A stretch of DNA of 64,000 nt from NCBI GenBank assembly GCA_003550325.1, contig QKWP01000039.1:438904-502903 (forward strand), written 5' to 3'. The DNA comes from Gigaspora rosea (taxonomy: Eukaryota; Glomeromycota; Glomeromycetes; Diversisporales; Gigasporaceae). The translations under genes were made by a program, and so were the position numbers. Positions within the stretch are counted from its first letter, which is position 1, and each line of letters starts with the position of its first letter. Shown piece after piece: positions 45,241-56,570 of the stretch. The notes under the pieces are model-generated. The model was given only the letters and a program-made list of their open reading frames with translations. It was not told where the DNA came from and did no database searches.

Positions 45241-46349
45241 TAATCAAATCTAATGATGAATACATGGAAACACTTTTCACTAAAAGTTTTTAAAATACGA
45301 GATCATAAGTGTAACATCTATGGGTAGTGAGAATGAATTTTTTTTATTGGTCAGGTCAGATCGATGAAAATTTAAACAACGTAAATTACCATATTGGTCA
45401 AAAATGAAATTTTTTTATTGGTCAGATTGATAATATATGTTAAGACATTTTTTTTCAAAAAAATTAATATAAAATGTTATGATTTTATCTAATTTGGAAC
45501 AAATTAAAGCTGCATTTTAAAGAGAATTTAATATGACCTGCCCATTTATACTTGTTTAATATAAATTCTACTCTAAAACTAACCTTTAAACTTAACCCTA
45601 AAAAAATGCGCCCAAAATATTTTATTTTCCAATAGTTTATCAATTTTTTTTTACTATACATATTTTATTTAATCCGATTTCATTTAAACAATCAACCAAA
45701 ATGATGATTCTATGTATTTCTCCATTACGTTATAAATAAAGAAAAATTTAGGTAGGTTTTAATGAAGAGTCATAAAGTTAGGATTAGATTTATATAAAAT
45801 AAATTAAAGTTTCACGATAGAGTTGGAGTTAGGGATTGGTTTATAAAAATAATTCTATTTAAATTCGGATCACTTATTTCTAATTATTTAATTAATATGC
45901 AAAAAAATTTTATTCTAACAATATCTACCTGCACGGTCTCATAGAAATAATTTTTTATTCTTTGTTCGAAATATATATAACAATTATAATACAGACTCAC
46001 AACAAAGTTTCAATTATTTCTAGCATCTAAATAGTGTCATAATTTTATTTTTAGATGCTAGAGATAGCTGAGCACTTTTGGTTCGTTATTCGCAATTCTT
46101 ATATTACAATCATTTGTTTTCAATTTACAATTGTAATAATTGTTATTTAAAATATTTCATTCTTTGATTTGGATTAGAAAATTTAGTCGAAGTTGTACCC
46201 CTTCTTTAAATGCGTTTTAATAATCATATATCTAGTTATTCGGAAATTCTATCATTTATTAAGCATTTACTAATTACCTAACTAAATGAGGAATCTTCCA
46301 CACTACTATATCAGGAAAGTGTTATAGTGCTGAAAAAAGCCATGATTTT
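45241..46349. other. AT-rich spacer with one arm of a distant inverted repeat
   Basis: No gene is supported. 45540-45612 (ATACTTGTTTAATATAAATT ... AACTTAACCCTAAAAAAATG) is present inverted at about 49480-49555, 3.9 kb away, so the F-box locus lies between inverted copies. Confidence 0.55.
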
Positions 46350-47520
46350 ACTATCTAACAATTTAAGAATAAACATTCGATCAAAAGACTAGTGATGTAT
46401 CAATTCCATTTCTTGCTTTAGTAAAATTATTGTGAAAATAAATTTTCACACATATGATTATTTATTTGGAATTCTATTTGTAGAAGTTTTTTTTTGTAAG
46501 CGCGGTTATTTTAAATATTTTTTGTTTCTTTAAATTGAAACAAAACAAATTCGGGCTTGCTTGTTACATTGGCACTTTAATTGTCGAAGCATTGAGGAAG
46601 TAATTATTCAATATTACAGATTACATTAACGTGTAAGAATTTTTCGTTCATGCTCATCGAAGGCTAACCATTCGGACAAAAGACTGCAGAGGCCTTTCAT
46701 TCGAGATATAATGACGTTAACAATTAAAAATTTATCTCTTAATAATTATAGAAGCGTTTTTATCCAAATATTTTACGCATAGTTATGGGCAAGACCCTAT
46801 TTCTTTGTTTCAGCAATGTTCATTGCACCAAGTCACTTCACATCAAATGCACCAAATTTTGGGTATATATAATGCTTTTTAACCAATAAGAATGCGTTAT
46901 ATACTAATTCTGATTGGATAAAAAAAATTATAAACCATAATAGAGATTAAAAATTCCAACCGATAATTTGGATAGTACTGTATAACCCGCAATAGCCACA
47001 TGCTAAAGTCAGGATTCTATGTGCCTATTGCGAGATTGTGACTAAAGTGTGCAAGAATTTATATATAGTGTATATAGTTAGATAGAAGAATTAAGGTGAC
47101 TATAACTAGATTGTGACAAATGCGAATGTGACTGTTGCGGGGTTAAACTGTACTAATGAAAAACAATAGTTTTTGTTAATTACCTTTTTTAAAAAAATAT
47201 TTAAAACTTAAGATTTTATAGATTTATTAAAATATATATGATTTTTAACGAGTCATTTAATTACGCAAAAATTTCTGTCACCTAAATTTATCGTATGCTG
47301 CCATAGGTCAAAAGACTATATATAGTGCAAAGACTTTTGATTTCTTTAATGTCATTGAAAAAATTTTAGCGTTTATATTAATCATAGAAAATGCACTAGA
47401 ATTCAATAAAGAACTTTTCATTTTATATAATTACGCACGTATAGAGTAAAAAAGTTAGCCAAAATTGTAGATTAATATTCAATTTAGTTTATTAATTTCA
47501 AAATTTTATAAAATTGGCTC
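46350..47520. repeat. Segmental duplication, copy B
   Basis: Counterpart of 43350-44270. It forms the upstream region of the F-box/LRR gene starting at 47557. The block 46850-46985 contains a degenerate element with GGATAGTACTGTA at its end. Confidence 0.75.
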
Positions 47521-47556
47521 AGCAATGTGGAATTTTTTAAACAACAAAATTTTTAA

Positions 47557-48868
47557 ATGTTCCCTTTACCAAACGAATATCTTATTAAAGTACTTGAATT
47601 CTTACTAAATGATTATAGAAGTTATGGAAATTTATTTTCATGTCTTCTTGTAAATCGTCAATGGTGTAGAATCATAATTCCCATATTATGGAGCAAACCT
47701 TTACTTAAAAACGTGGAAACTATCCGAATATTTCTTTTAGGATTAAATACTGAAGAACAAGCACTACTGATTCTATTTAAAATTAAATTTTCAAATAATG
47801 CAAAAACATTATTTAAATATTCAAGTTATATTAAGAAATTTTATGATTATGATTTAACTATTGGTGTTAAAAATTGGCTCAGACAAGAAGGATTTAAATA
47901 TACTATTGGCATTAAAAATTGGCTCAGACGAGACGGATTTAAATATAACAAAGATTATATTACGATTTCAATCACAAACACTTTGATAAAAATGATTCTA
48001 CGAACAAGCAAGAGACTAAGGAATTAAAATTAGCCGGAAGAAGACTTAATTATGTAGGGGCGAATGCATTAATAGGCACTCTTCGCAAAACTAGTACTTT
48101 AACATCTTTGATATTATCAGATTATAGGCTTGATATTGAGAGCTCAAAAGAAGTAGTAGATGCTCTTAATAAAAATAATACTTTGATATCTTTGAAACTT
48201 TACTATAATCAACTTGGTTTGGAATTTTGGAAAGCATTTGCAAATTTCTTTAGTAAAAATACTTCGATATTTTGTTTAGATCTTTCTTCTAATAAACTTG
48301 CTTTTGATGGTGGAAAAATGTTGGCAGATTCTATTTGCAAAAATAAGACTTCAACTTCATTAAATTTAAAAAATAATCAACTTGGTTTAAAGGAAGGAAA
48401 AGTATTTTTAACCACTCTTTGCCAAAACACTACTCTAATTATTTGAATCTTGGGCGTAATAATTTTGATTCAGAGGCAGGAAAAATGTTATCAGATACAC
48501 TTTTAAAGAATAATTGTACATTAGTTTTTTTAGATCTCAAGAATAATCAACTTGGTTCTGAAGGAGGTAAAGCAATAGCAGATGCAATTTGCAAAAATTA
48601 CACATTAACTTCCTCAAACCTTTGTAAAAATCAACTTGGACCTGAGGTTGGAAAAGCAATAGCAGATGCTCTTCGCAAAAATATTACTTTAACTTCTTTA
48701 GACCTTGGCAATAATCAACTTGGACCTGAAGGTGGAAAAGCAATAGCAGATGCTCTTTACAAAAATAGTACTTTAACTTCTTTAGATCTTCGTAGTAATG
48801 CATTTGGGAGAGAAGTGAACGCTTTAAGAAGTATTACTAGCAAAAGCAGTGCTGTTATTTATTTTTAA
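47557..48868 (+). pseudogene. F-box / RNI-type LRR protein, two frameshifts
   Basis: The N-terminal frame (47557-48027) starts MFPLPNEYLIKVLEFLL and contains an F-box-like region with LFSCLLVNRQWCRIIIPILW, then a linker with an internal duplication (TIGVKNWLRQEGFKY / TIGIKNWLRRDGFKY). The frame shifts near 47960; from there HFDKNDSTNKQETKELKLAG leads into LRRs up to TLCQNTTL near 48435, where a second shift occurs. The last frame runs to 48868 with repeats such as LGSEGGKAIADAICKNYTLT and LGPEGGKAIADALYKNSTLT. About eight 28-residue ribonuclease-inhibitor-type repeats are seen. The product would be an SCF substrate receptor. Only two shifts separate three long clean frames, so decay is recent, or sequencing error is possible. 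Relatives: 8382-9268, 2441-2857, 44170-44262. Confidence 0.85.
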
Positions 48869-48888
48869 TAAATAAAATTTCAGCAAAA

Positions 48889-49070
48889 TACAGTACCGGA
48901 CAGCAAAAATCATCCTGGTTAAAAAACTTAAATGAACAATTTTATATATAAAACGATTACTTGCAAACTTTAAGCTACAATTTTATATATTGAACGATTA
49001 CATAAATAAATTTGAATTTTATAATAAAAATTTAAAGTTGTTTTTTTAAATTGAAATTATTCAAGTTGAT
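48889..49070. repeat. Repeat after the F-box gene, shared with copy A
   Basis: ACAGTACCGGACAGCAAAAA and the following GGTTAAAAAACTTA...AACGATTAC...AAACTTTAAGCT match 44273-44470 after the LRR scrap. The first 16 bases equal the terminus of the MITE at 22615. This extends the segmental duplication past the 3' end of the gene. Confidence 0.65.
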
Positions 49071-49116
49071 ATTTAAAATTATAAATGAATGAGGTTTAAC
49101 TTATTCTTTTGATCTT

Positions 49117-49227
49117 TCGATGTTCATTTTCTGCTTGTTTATATGATCTATAATGAGTGAACTGTCGTCCATTATGTCATTGCGTTTGTCTTGTATTCTT
49201 ATATTTGATATGGTTAGTATTCGAAAG
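49117..49227 (-). pseudogene. Decayed paralogue of the secreted-protein gene
   Basis: Minus-strand translation gives RIQDKRNDIMDDSSLIIDHI, NKQKMNIERSK, which aligns with RIRKQHKPNDIMEYICDCSI, TLNHVKQLLDIYKRRFNIER of the gene at 42576-43193, with deletions. On the upstream side the shared AAAATTTATCTCTTAACAATTATAGA block follows at about 49290. Only the middle of the gene remains. Confidence 0.65.
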
Positions 49228-50474
49228 AACCATAAATTGGTGTGAAACGTAAAATGCCTTATAAAAGTTACTTTAAAACGAACAAAAATTTATCTCTTAA
49301 CAATTATAGATGCATTTTTATCAACTTTTGTAATGGCTCGAATTAAGCTTAGTTTAGGCCGACATTCGAAATCTTACCCCTCCAGGCATATTTATAACTT
49401 GTATAATAATTGTGGGAGATTATAATGAAATCCATAAAAAAATTAACAAAATCTCCGAAAAATTAAATTTTTAGTGTGCATTTTTTAGGGTTAGAGGTTA
49501 AGTTTAGAGGTTAGTTTTAGAGTAAGTTTATATTAAACAAACATAAATGAGTTTTAAAGGTCTAATAGAAAACGTAGATTTCATTTTAAATTATGATCTG
49601 CAACAATAATTATTTTAAGTTTAAAGCGCAATTAATTTATATCAATTATTAAATAAATATAATAAACAATGAAATAATGTTATTTAAATTAAATTTTACC
49701 AATTTATGACCTTTTTATTGGTTGCTAGTAAGTAAAATAGGGTCGCAAAGATAAAAACAACTATATCTATTGGATTTTAATGACTAGGCTATAATGTAAA
49801 TCAACTTTTGAATAATTACAAACGGAGAACGAACATCAAAAGAGTGCTCAAGAATATTCTTTTCAAAATTGACTTTTCAAGAATTATTACGCGAAAAGTC
49901 TGTGTAGCTTTTCAATTATGCATGAGTACTTTTGGAAACCAAATATTGCAAAAAGAAAATTATTTTCATATCAAATCACTAGAAAACATGAATTTCTTCC
50001 TATTAGTGTCCTATTATCTTGGGTTTCTTCCTATCAAATATGTGATATTAGAGATTAAAGGTTATATGTAATCGTTCAATTTAATGGTTCATATTAAAGC
50101 TTAGTAATCGATTATTATTATAGATATGACTGTTATTTAACTGAATATAAATTTATTAATAAATCTATTGAATATTCACTGAATATAAATTTATTAATAA
50201 ATCTATTGAATATTCACTGAATATAAATTTATTAATAAATCTATTGAATATTCATTGGATTTTATTAATAAAATTTAGATAACTTATCACATCTCTAAAA
50301 ACACGAAATGTGTACATTTTACATATTTTTTATATATTTTTACGTATGTTTCTGTGTTCAGCTTTCATGTTTTTCCAAAAATATTTTTCAAAGGATTTGT
50401 GACCATTTCTTTTAACATGGGAATATTCAATAATTTGTCTACACTTAATGCATTATTCGTAATGATTAATCGTT
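49228..50474. other. Spacer with small repeats
   Basis: 49480-49600 is the inverted partner of 45520-45612. A 38-bp unit (ATTCACTGAATATAAATTTA, TTAATAAATCTATTGAAT) is repeated three times at about 50143-50255. The inverse of the 26808 repeat is at about 50305-50375. An 87-codon frame at 49808-50071 is unassigned and weak. Confidence 0.55.
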
Positions 50475-51601
50475 TTAATGGTATCTTGAATTATTCTTAA
50501 AATTCGTACTTGGAGACCTTTTTAATTTCTTTTTTCTCTTGCTTGATAAGTTTTTTTTTTTCTGTTTGTATTTTATTATTTGGTTTGGCAAACTTATTTT
50601 TTGTCGCTTTGAAATTCTTTTGCCATTTAATAACTCTAAGTCAACAAGTTTAACCCACTCATCACAGGTACCTTCTATTTGATAAACAATCAGCTTTATC
50701 CTGATCGCGTTTAGCTATTTGGCTTATTTCTAACCCTTTAGGATGTGTATCACCATAAAGGATTACTGTTGGTTTTAATTGACCAATAAAATGTGATCGT
50801 CTCCCTTGTTTGACCCTTGTGTTTTTTATTAGTAATTAGAAACATATTATTAAGAATATTGTTTTGGTTGTTTTTATTCAGGAATATACGGTATTTTATG
50901 TATTTACCTCTCTCTACACATTTGGGTCAATTTGGCGCTCCACCTTCCTTGAAAATCTCACAATATTGCGGTGTAAATGGACAAATGTTTGTGCAAGCAT
51001 TACATCGTAATTTTGACAAAGTTCCATGTAATTGGGCTACTTGAGCTTTGCAGCTTTTTACTCTTTCAAATTGCCAATTAACATCAAATCCTACTAATTC
51101 TTCAAGATTAACTATATTTTGTGTATACACTCTTTTTAATTTTTTCATATCTGCCAATTTTTTTATAAAAGAATGAGTGGCTGTGGGTTTAGCATTTACA
51201 TTTAATTCTTTTAATATACCCATGAAAAGATTAAATCCCTTAATAGTATCATGAGTTCTAAGCAATTGAACATCAAATAAATCTTTGCCTGAACGAAAAA
51301 CACCCGGATATTGACTTTTTATCATATTGTAAAGACCGTCTGAACTTATAAAATCCTTTGGTTATAAGAAAAATATTAATTTTTAAAATTAATGGCTATT
51401 GAAATCTCAAGAAGAAAGTGATATTACTTACGGGAATTCCCGCACTACATGATATGCCTGCTCCAGTAATTATAATGCAATTTTTAGCTTTGGCTACGTG
51501 TTTATTTACTTCACGGATTAAAAAACAATCATTTTCTGACTTAAGACTTAATTTGACTATCTCCTCTATTTATGCTTTATAGAATCAAAATTTTGAGACA
51601 T
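50475..51601 (-). pseudogene. Sir2-family (sirtuin) gene, decayed, three exons
   Basis: Start ATG 51601 (MSQNFDSIKHK), then a one-base shift, EEIVKLSLKSEND, and CIIITGAGISCSAGIP, the NAD-binding GAGIS motif. A 76-bp intron (51356-51431, GTAAGT..AAG) leads to DFISSDGLYNMIKSQYPGVF. Exon 2 (50908-51355) has RVYTQNIVNLEELVG, where canonical TQNID has Val for Asp, then the catalytic-His motif QLHGT and the zinc pair CNAC. A stop replaces the next zinc Cys (APN-stop-PKC). A 92-bp intron (50816-50907) leads to exon 3: RSHFIGQLKPTVILYGDTHP, DQDKADC. The expected GTSLKV segment is missing; DC joins directly to VYQIEGTCDEWVKLVD in a shifted frame, then a Lys/Arg-rich tail. Sirtuins are NAD-dependent deacylases. 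With a shift, a lost Asp, a stop and a deletion this copy is dead. Confidence 0.88.
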
Positions 51602-53447
51602 CTTTTTTATATATTTTTATTAAGGTACATTTCTAATATAAATTTTTGTATAAATTATTTTTTGTGCAGATTGCATTAGTAATAACAGTTGAGAAATAAG
51701 TAAGTAAAAGTTTATTCACGAAAAATTTTAATGTTACGTAATATATAAAGGTGGAGTCTTTTGTGTAAGACAAAATTTAAATTGAATTACTTCGAAAATT
51801 TTCATTGTGAAAATAACTTTTCACATATATTGTAAATTAAACTTACCCTCGTGTGTAGAATTTAAAATTAAATTTAATTTGAAAAGGTATATATAAGTCC
51901 TTGTTTCAAGAATCATTTAGAAATCAAATGTTCTTTATTCCCACTTATTTCTTCTGATTAACCATTCGGTTAAAAGACCTGTTGCGGTAAAGTGCAAAGA
52001 ATTTTTGATACTACAGAGGACTACAAAACAACGCGTCATTAAACATCTTATATTACATATATACTGTATCANACGCGTCATTAAACATCTTATATTACAT
52101 ATATACTGTATCATTACACTAATCGGGTCAAATCCCTTCGCGTATAAAGCACAATTTCTTTGTTTAATATTGTGTTAACCGAAGGATTAGTTTTGCTGAA
52201 CAACTTGTAATTACGTGTCACTAAATATTATCTTATTCTAGATAAAAATATATTTTTTTAAATTATACTAACGTTAATTGAGTTAGAAATCTTCTTGTTA
52301 AAAGTTTAAATTAATCTACTACTCAGAAATGCGTAAAATTTTTGTTCAGACTTGTTCTTGTTTCAGATTACGCGAAAGTTATTAATTAAAATTCCATAAA
52401 TGGTTGATTTCTATACATAATTGGAATTCTTACGCGGAACTGTCGTAAAGGTTTGCTTATAAAATCTTTAATACTTGACAAAGAATTTTCTTTAACTTGT
52501 ATTTAATTAATTGAATGTATAATCAGAAATTAAGACATCTTTTTATGTTAAAAGAAAGATGAAGCCTTTCGAGTAAGACAAAATCCAATTGAATTATAAT
52601 TATTTTGAAAATTTTTATATAGTTCAGTACATTAAATAAACTACACGCGATATTCCGATTAGAAATAGTAACTAACCACGCGTATTTTTCCATTTCTTTG
52701 TTTAATAAGATTAATTAAGTTGTTTCATAGAATTTTCAAACAAAATTAGTAATATATTAGAGCAATCGAATACAACAATATAACTATTTTATTCGAAAAT
52801 ACAATTACACGTAAGTGCCAATTTTCTTTGTTCATTCATATGGTTAACCTTAGGGCATATGTTGAGATACGATCCGTAATCTATTAGTTAAATATAAATA
52901 AACTGTAGTTTATTGTAAAACTACTGTTAGTTAACTGTAGTTATAAAATAAACTACAGTCACAGTTCACACCTCTAGGTGCAACATTTTGTTTATAAGTA
53001 TTTATTTCGTAAGTAACAATTTCTTTGTTTCATGCTTATCAACATCTGGATGGCGTATACATATAAGTAACCCTTTTAAAAATAAAAATTGGCATTTAGA
53101 CATAGACTAGAGATGTGAACTGTGAATTACAGTACATATAAATAACTGTTGATTTATTTTAAAACTACATAAGAAATTATTTAAAATTTTATTACTAATA
53201 GAAATTACATTAATGCGCGTAAGTAACTTTGAGTGTTCGGCTTTAACCTTTCTACTTACGTAAACCCGATAAGTACCAATTTTCCTTGTTCATTCATAAG
53301 GTTAACTTTCGGCATATATTTTAGTACAAAATTGCGCACAAATAAAATTTATCTCATGATTAAACATTCGGTTAAAAGACTGTTATACAAATTTATAATG
53401 TCGCGAAAACTTTTGTTTTATCGCAAAATCTTTTCCGAATGGTGCAG
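51602..53447. other. Gene-poor region rich in recurrent motifs
   Basis: No coding region is supported. It contains repeated versions of (T)TTCTTTGTTT (52151, 52690, 52818, 53011) and of AACCATTCGGTTAAAAGAC (51960, 53361), plus ACGCGT. A lone N at 52072 separates two identical 41-bp copies (52031-52071 and 52073-52113). Confidence 0.55.
52072..52072. other. Single ambiguous base at a sequence join
   Basis: The N is flanked by 41-bp perfect direct repeats starting ACGCGTCATTAAACATCTTA, as expected of an unmerged contig overlap. Confidence 0.9.
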
Positions 53448-53706
53448 TAATTAGAATTTTTAACCATTATATTTTGTGGAAAAAGTATAAAAGTGCCAAA
53501 ACGTCCAGTTCTAATTTACTAGTATATACAGGCTAACGTATATTTTATTAATAATATTAATAATAATTTCAAATTTAATAAATAATTCCTTCATTAATCA
53601 TGGCAATAACCCGGAAGCAAAGCTTTCGTGCCAATAAGAGAAAATCTGAAAAAATGCACAGCTTTACCATTAATGCTTCCGGCCTGACCACTCGGAGACT
53701 TTACAA
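53448..53706 (+). repeat. First, truncated copy of the MAITRKQSF gene start
   Basis: 53448-53706 repeats as 53708-53973 with about 10 per cent differences in the coding part. It includes a TATA box (TATAAAAG at about 53487) and ATG 53600 opening MAITRKQSFRANKRKSEKMH, cut by the N at 53707. The divergence is larger than in the 2.44-kb repeat, so this may be an allele from another nucleus or a paralogue. Confidence 0.75.
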
Positions 53707-53743
53707 NTAATTAGAATTTTTAACCATTATATTTTGTGGAAAA

Positions 53744-53752
53744 AGTATAAAA
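53744..53752 (+). promoter_or_regulatory. TATA box of the 53861 ORF
   Basis: GTATAAAAC lies about 115 bases upstream of ATG 53861 and is conserved as GTATAAAAG in the other copy. CATTCGGTTAAAAGACTG lies further upstream, before the first copy (53365). Confidence 0.45.
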
Positions 53753-53860
53753 CTGCCAAAACGTCCAGTTCTAATTTACTAGTATATACAAGCTAACATA
53801 TATTTTATTAATAATATTAATAATAATTTCAAATTTAATAAAATAATTCCTTCATTAATC

Positions 53861-54376
53861 ATGGCAATAACCCGGAAGCAAAGCTTTCACGCCACACGTT
53901 ATAAAAGAAGACCTGAAAAAATGCACAGCTTTAACATTAATGCTTCCGGCCCGACCACTCGGAGACTTTACAACTACCTAAAGGCACATGAAAATTCAGT
54001 TAAGAAAAGTATACGGTTGTGTTTTCACAGTCCATCCCAATTGCTAACAACATTGGATCTAGATGAATACACCCTTAACTCTAAATAGCAAGTTTGGGCC
54101 GCATATGCGCGCATCAATGAAAATATTTTACTTTATGGTGTTACTTATAATCCACAAAATAAAACTGTATTGGCCAAAAAATTTAATGATTATATGACAA
54201 ATATTACTGAAATAATTTATAAAGGCAGTAAACGGATTTCTGGTATCGGAATGGTTTATAATATTCAAACCCGTATTTATGAATCAGATCAATCTCTCAT
54301 TTATATATATATTAGTTTTTATTTTGTTTTATTATTTAGAACTATGAATAATTTTAAAAAAATAGATTTGAAGTGA
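53861..54376 (+). pseudogene. Hypothetical basic protein interrupted by one stop
   Basis: From ATG 53861 the frame reads MAITRKQSFHATRYKRRPEK, MHSFNINASGPTTRRLYNYL, and so on to a TAG at 54086-54088. The same frame continues QVWAAYARINENILLYGVTY, NPQNKTVLAKKFNDYMTNIT, SGIGMVYNIQTRIYESDQS and ends at 54376 in a hydrophobic stretch that may be intronic. A single C-to-T change (CAG to TAG) would explain the stop. The N-terminus is Arg/Lys rich. Family unknown; similar sequence in a duplicated copy upstream supports a real gene. Confidence 0.55.
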
Positions 54377-55037
54377 CATCGAAGGATAAATCACTTTTTA
54401 ATTTTTCTTACATTTGTCATATTTGCCATATAAAATTTTGTGAATATTACGGCCCAAATATCTATATTACTAAAAGCATTCGAAATCATAAAAAAATGTT
54501 GAGAATATTTTGTGGGTTAAATTTTTGAAGGATAGTTGTAAATTCTTGAATATTATCCGATTGGAATCTTAAATGATATATCATCAAATATATATTTTTT
54601 TATTTTTTGTTTTTTATTAGGAGCGTTGGCAGTTGAAGGTGTTTAAATCTTTGGCAAGCAAGCCTATTATCTGAAACAACTCTTTTGTCCAATTGTGCTT
54701 TTTTTTGTTTCATATTGATATAGAATTCCAACTAAATTTGTTGGAGCATATTAATTCGTTATAAGAGTTTTTATAGATAAAAACAAAGTAAATAATCTTC
54801 GTTGCCTTCATATGCTATTTAGTGACGTGCCTTTTGTATTTAGAATTAGTATTACAAGTTAATAACTATTTTATTTAAAATCGTCCTTGTTTCAAGAACC
54901 CTTATACGCGAAAAGTCTATCCATATTTATATTAAGTAATGTTGCTGTTAAACAATAAATGGCGTTTAATTGAATCTAGTAAGTATAATTTAATATTTGT
55001 AGCGTTAATATTTTACATTTCATGCTAAATTAATTCT
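54377..55037. other. Spacer before the AAA ATPase gene
   Basis: AT-rich with no supported gene. ACGCGAAAAGTCTATCC at about 54904 and CTTGTTTCAAG at 54887 resemble the recurrent motifs seen upstream of other genes. Confidence 0.4.
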
Positions 55038-55208
55038 ATGTCAACGAATAATAAAAATTATGAATCATATGAAGTACCAGATTTTAATACCCTACCCGAA
55101 AAGAAAGAACAAATAATTGTAGAATACAAAGGTCGTAAATTCAATGTTGTGTACAAAATGCAAGAGACTGATAAAAACAATAATAATAATCCTCAACCTG
55201 TACCGTAC

Positions 55209-55855
55209 TATCCCTTAGATTGTAGTAGAACACAGGCAAATTTGCCTGCATTTTTGCACTTTTTTAGCTCTAATTTACTTTTTTAAAATACTAAAATAAT
55301 TAAATAAAACTTTGTATAATTATATTTGAAAATAAGGATTACTTTTTTGCAAAATTAGTTTTTATATTTAAGAAAATAAATTATAGTTACATATAAGCTG
55401 AAAATAGATAATTTTAAGAAAAAATTTTTTTAAAAAATTTTATTACAATTTTTCTGCGATCTTATTTAGTTTTAGTTTTAGAACTATAGTTCTTAAGACA
55501 ATATTGTAGTTTATATAAAGGATGACAACTTTCATTATTGCAACTTTAATGATTTACTTGTAAAAATTAAGACTTGTATTAGAAGTAAAGATTTTTTTTA
55601 TAGACGGGAACATATAAAATTTGAAAAAATCTAAAGAAAAATTTTAATAGTAAAAATGCCAATACAAGAACTTTAAACATTTATTATATTAAAGTTTTCT
55701 AATGATTTTAAAAAAATTTTATAACAAAGTTACTAAAACAAAACTTAAAGAATATTTTTTACTTAGAAAAGATATGGCTAAAATCAATATTTAAAATTTT
55801 ATTAAAAATTTTAAAATACGCAGGCAAATTTGCCTGTGTTATAATCTAAGGGATA
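55209..55855. mobile_element. Complete 647-bp MITE with subterminal palindromes, copy 3
   Basis: Same ends (TATCCCTTAGATTGTAGTAG; inverted TATCCCTTAGATTATAACAC) and palindromes CAGGCAAATTTGCCTG at both sides as 20699-21345, and the same length. TA at each end fits a TA duplication. It interrupts the AAA ATPase coding region after residue 57. Confidence 0.88.
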
Positions 55856-56570
55856 AAGTAGCTCCCGATTCAATGCCTTCTATTTTTTTATCAATCATTA
55901 ACTATGACTCAAGTCCAAATAGTTTTGATGTGAATGCAATGACAGAATTTATTAATGAAGTAACGCGTTTTTATTTTAAAGCAAAAGAGAAACATCACAG
56001 GCGTTCTTGATATAAATATAATGAAGGAAACTGGAACAGAGTTCAATTTTTATCAGACTTAAATGGTTTGGAAACAGTTGTTTTAGATGAACCACAAGAA
56101 ATATTATTGAAAAAAGAACTGGATTCTTTTGTTAATGACAAAGAATTTTATAAAAGAATCGGTTTCCCTTATCGACGTGGCTTTCTTCTTTACGGAAAAC
56201 CAGGGACTGGAAAAACTAGTTTAATAAATGCCATATCATCTTATTTATCACGAGATCTCTATTGTCTTAATCTCAAAGAAATTAAAAATGATAATGATAT
56301 GAGTGCTGCGTTTAGCTCTGTTCCACCGAATCAAATAATTGTTCTTGAAGACGTTGATGCACAATCAAATATTCTTTTTAATCGAGATAGAAGCTCAAAT
56401 TATTTTAATATTATTTCTGAAGATATTCTAAAAAAAAGAAATGATTTATCAAAATATAAGGAGCTATTTTCATTTATTAGTTTATCAAATTTTCTCGGAT
56501 GCTTGGATGGCAAATATTATCAGAAGGAACAATAATAATTATGACAACTAATCATGTTGAACATCTTGAT

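Noticed and set aside
50817..51044. Plus-strand frame over the sirtuin exon 2
   Set aside because: Antisense to clear sirtuin coding sequence.
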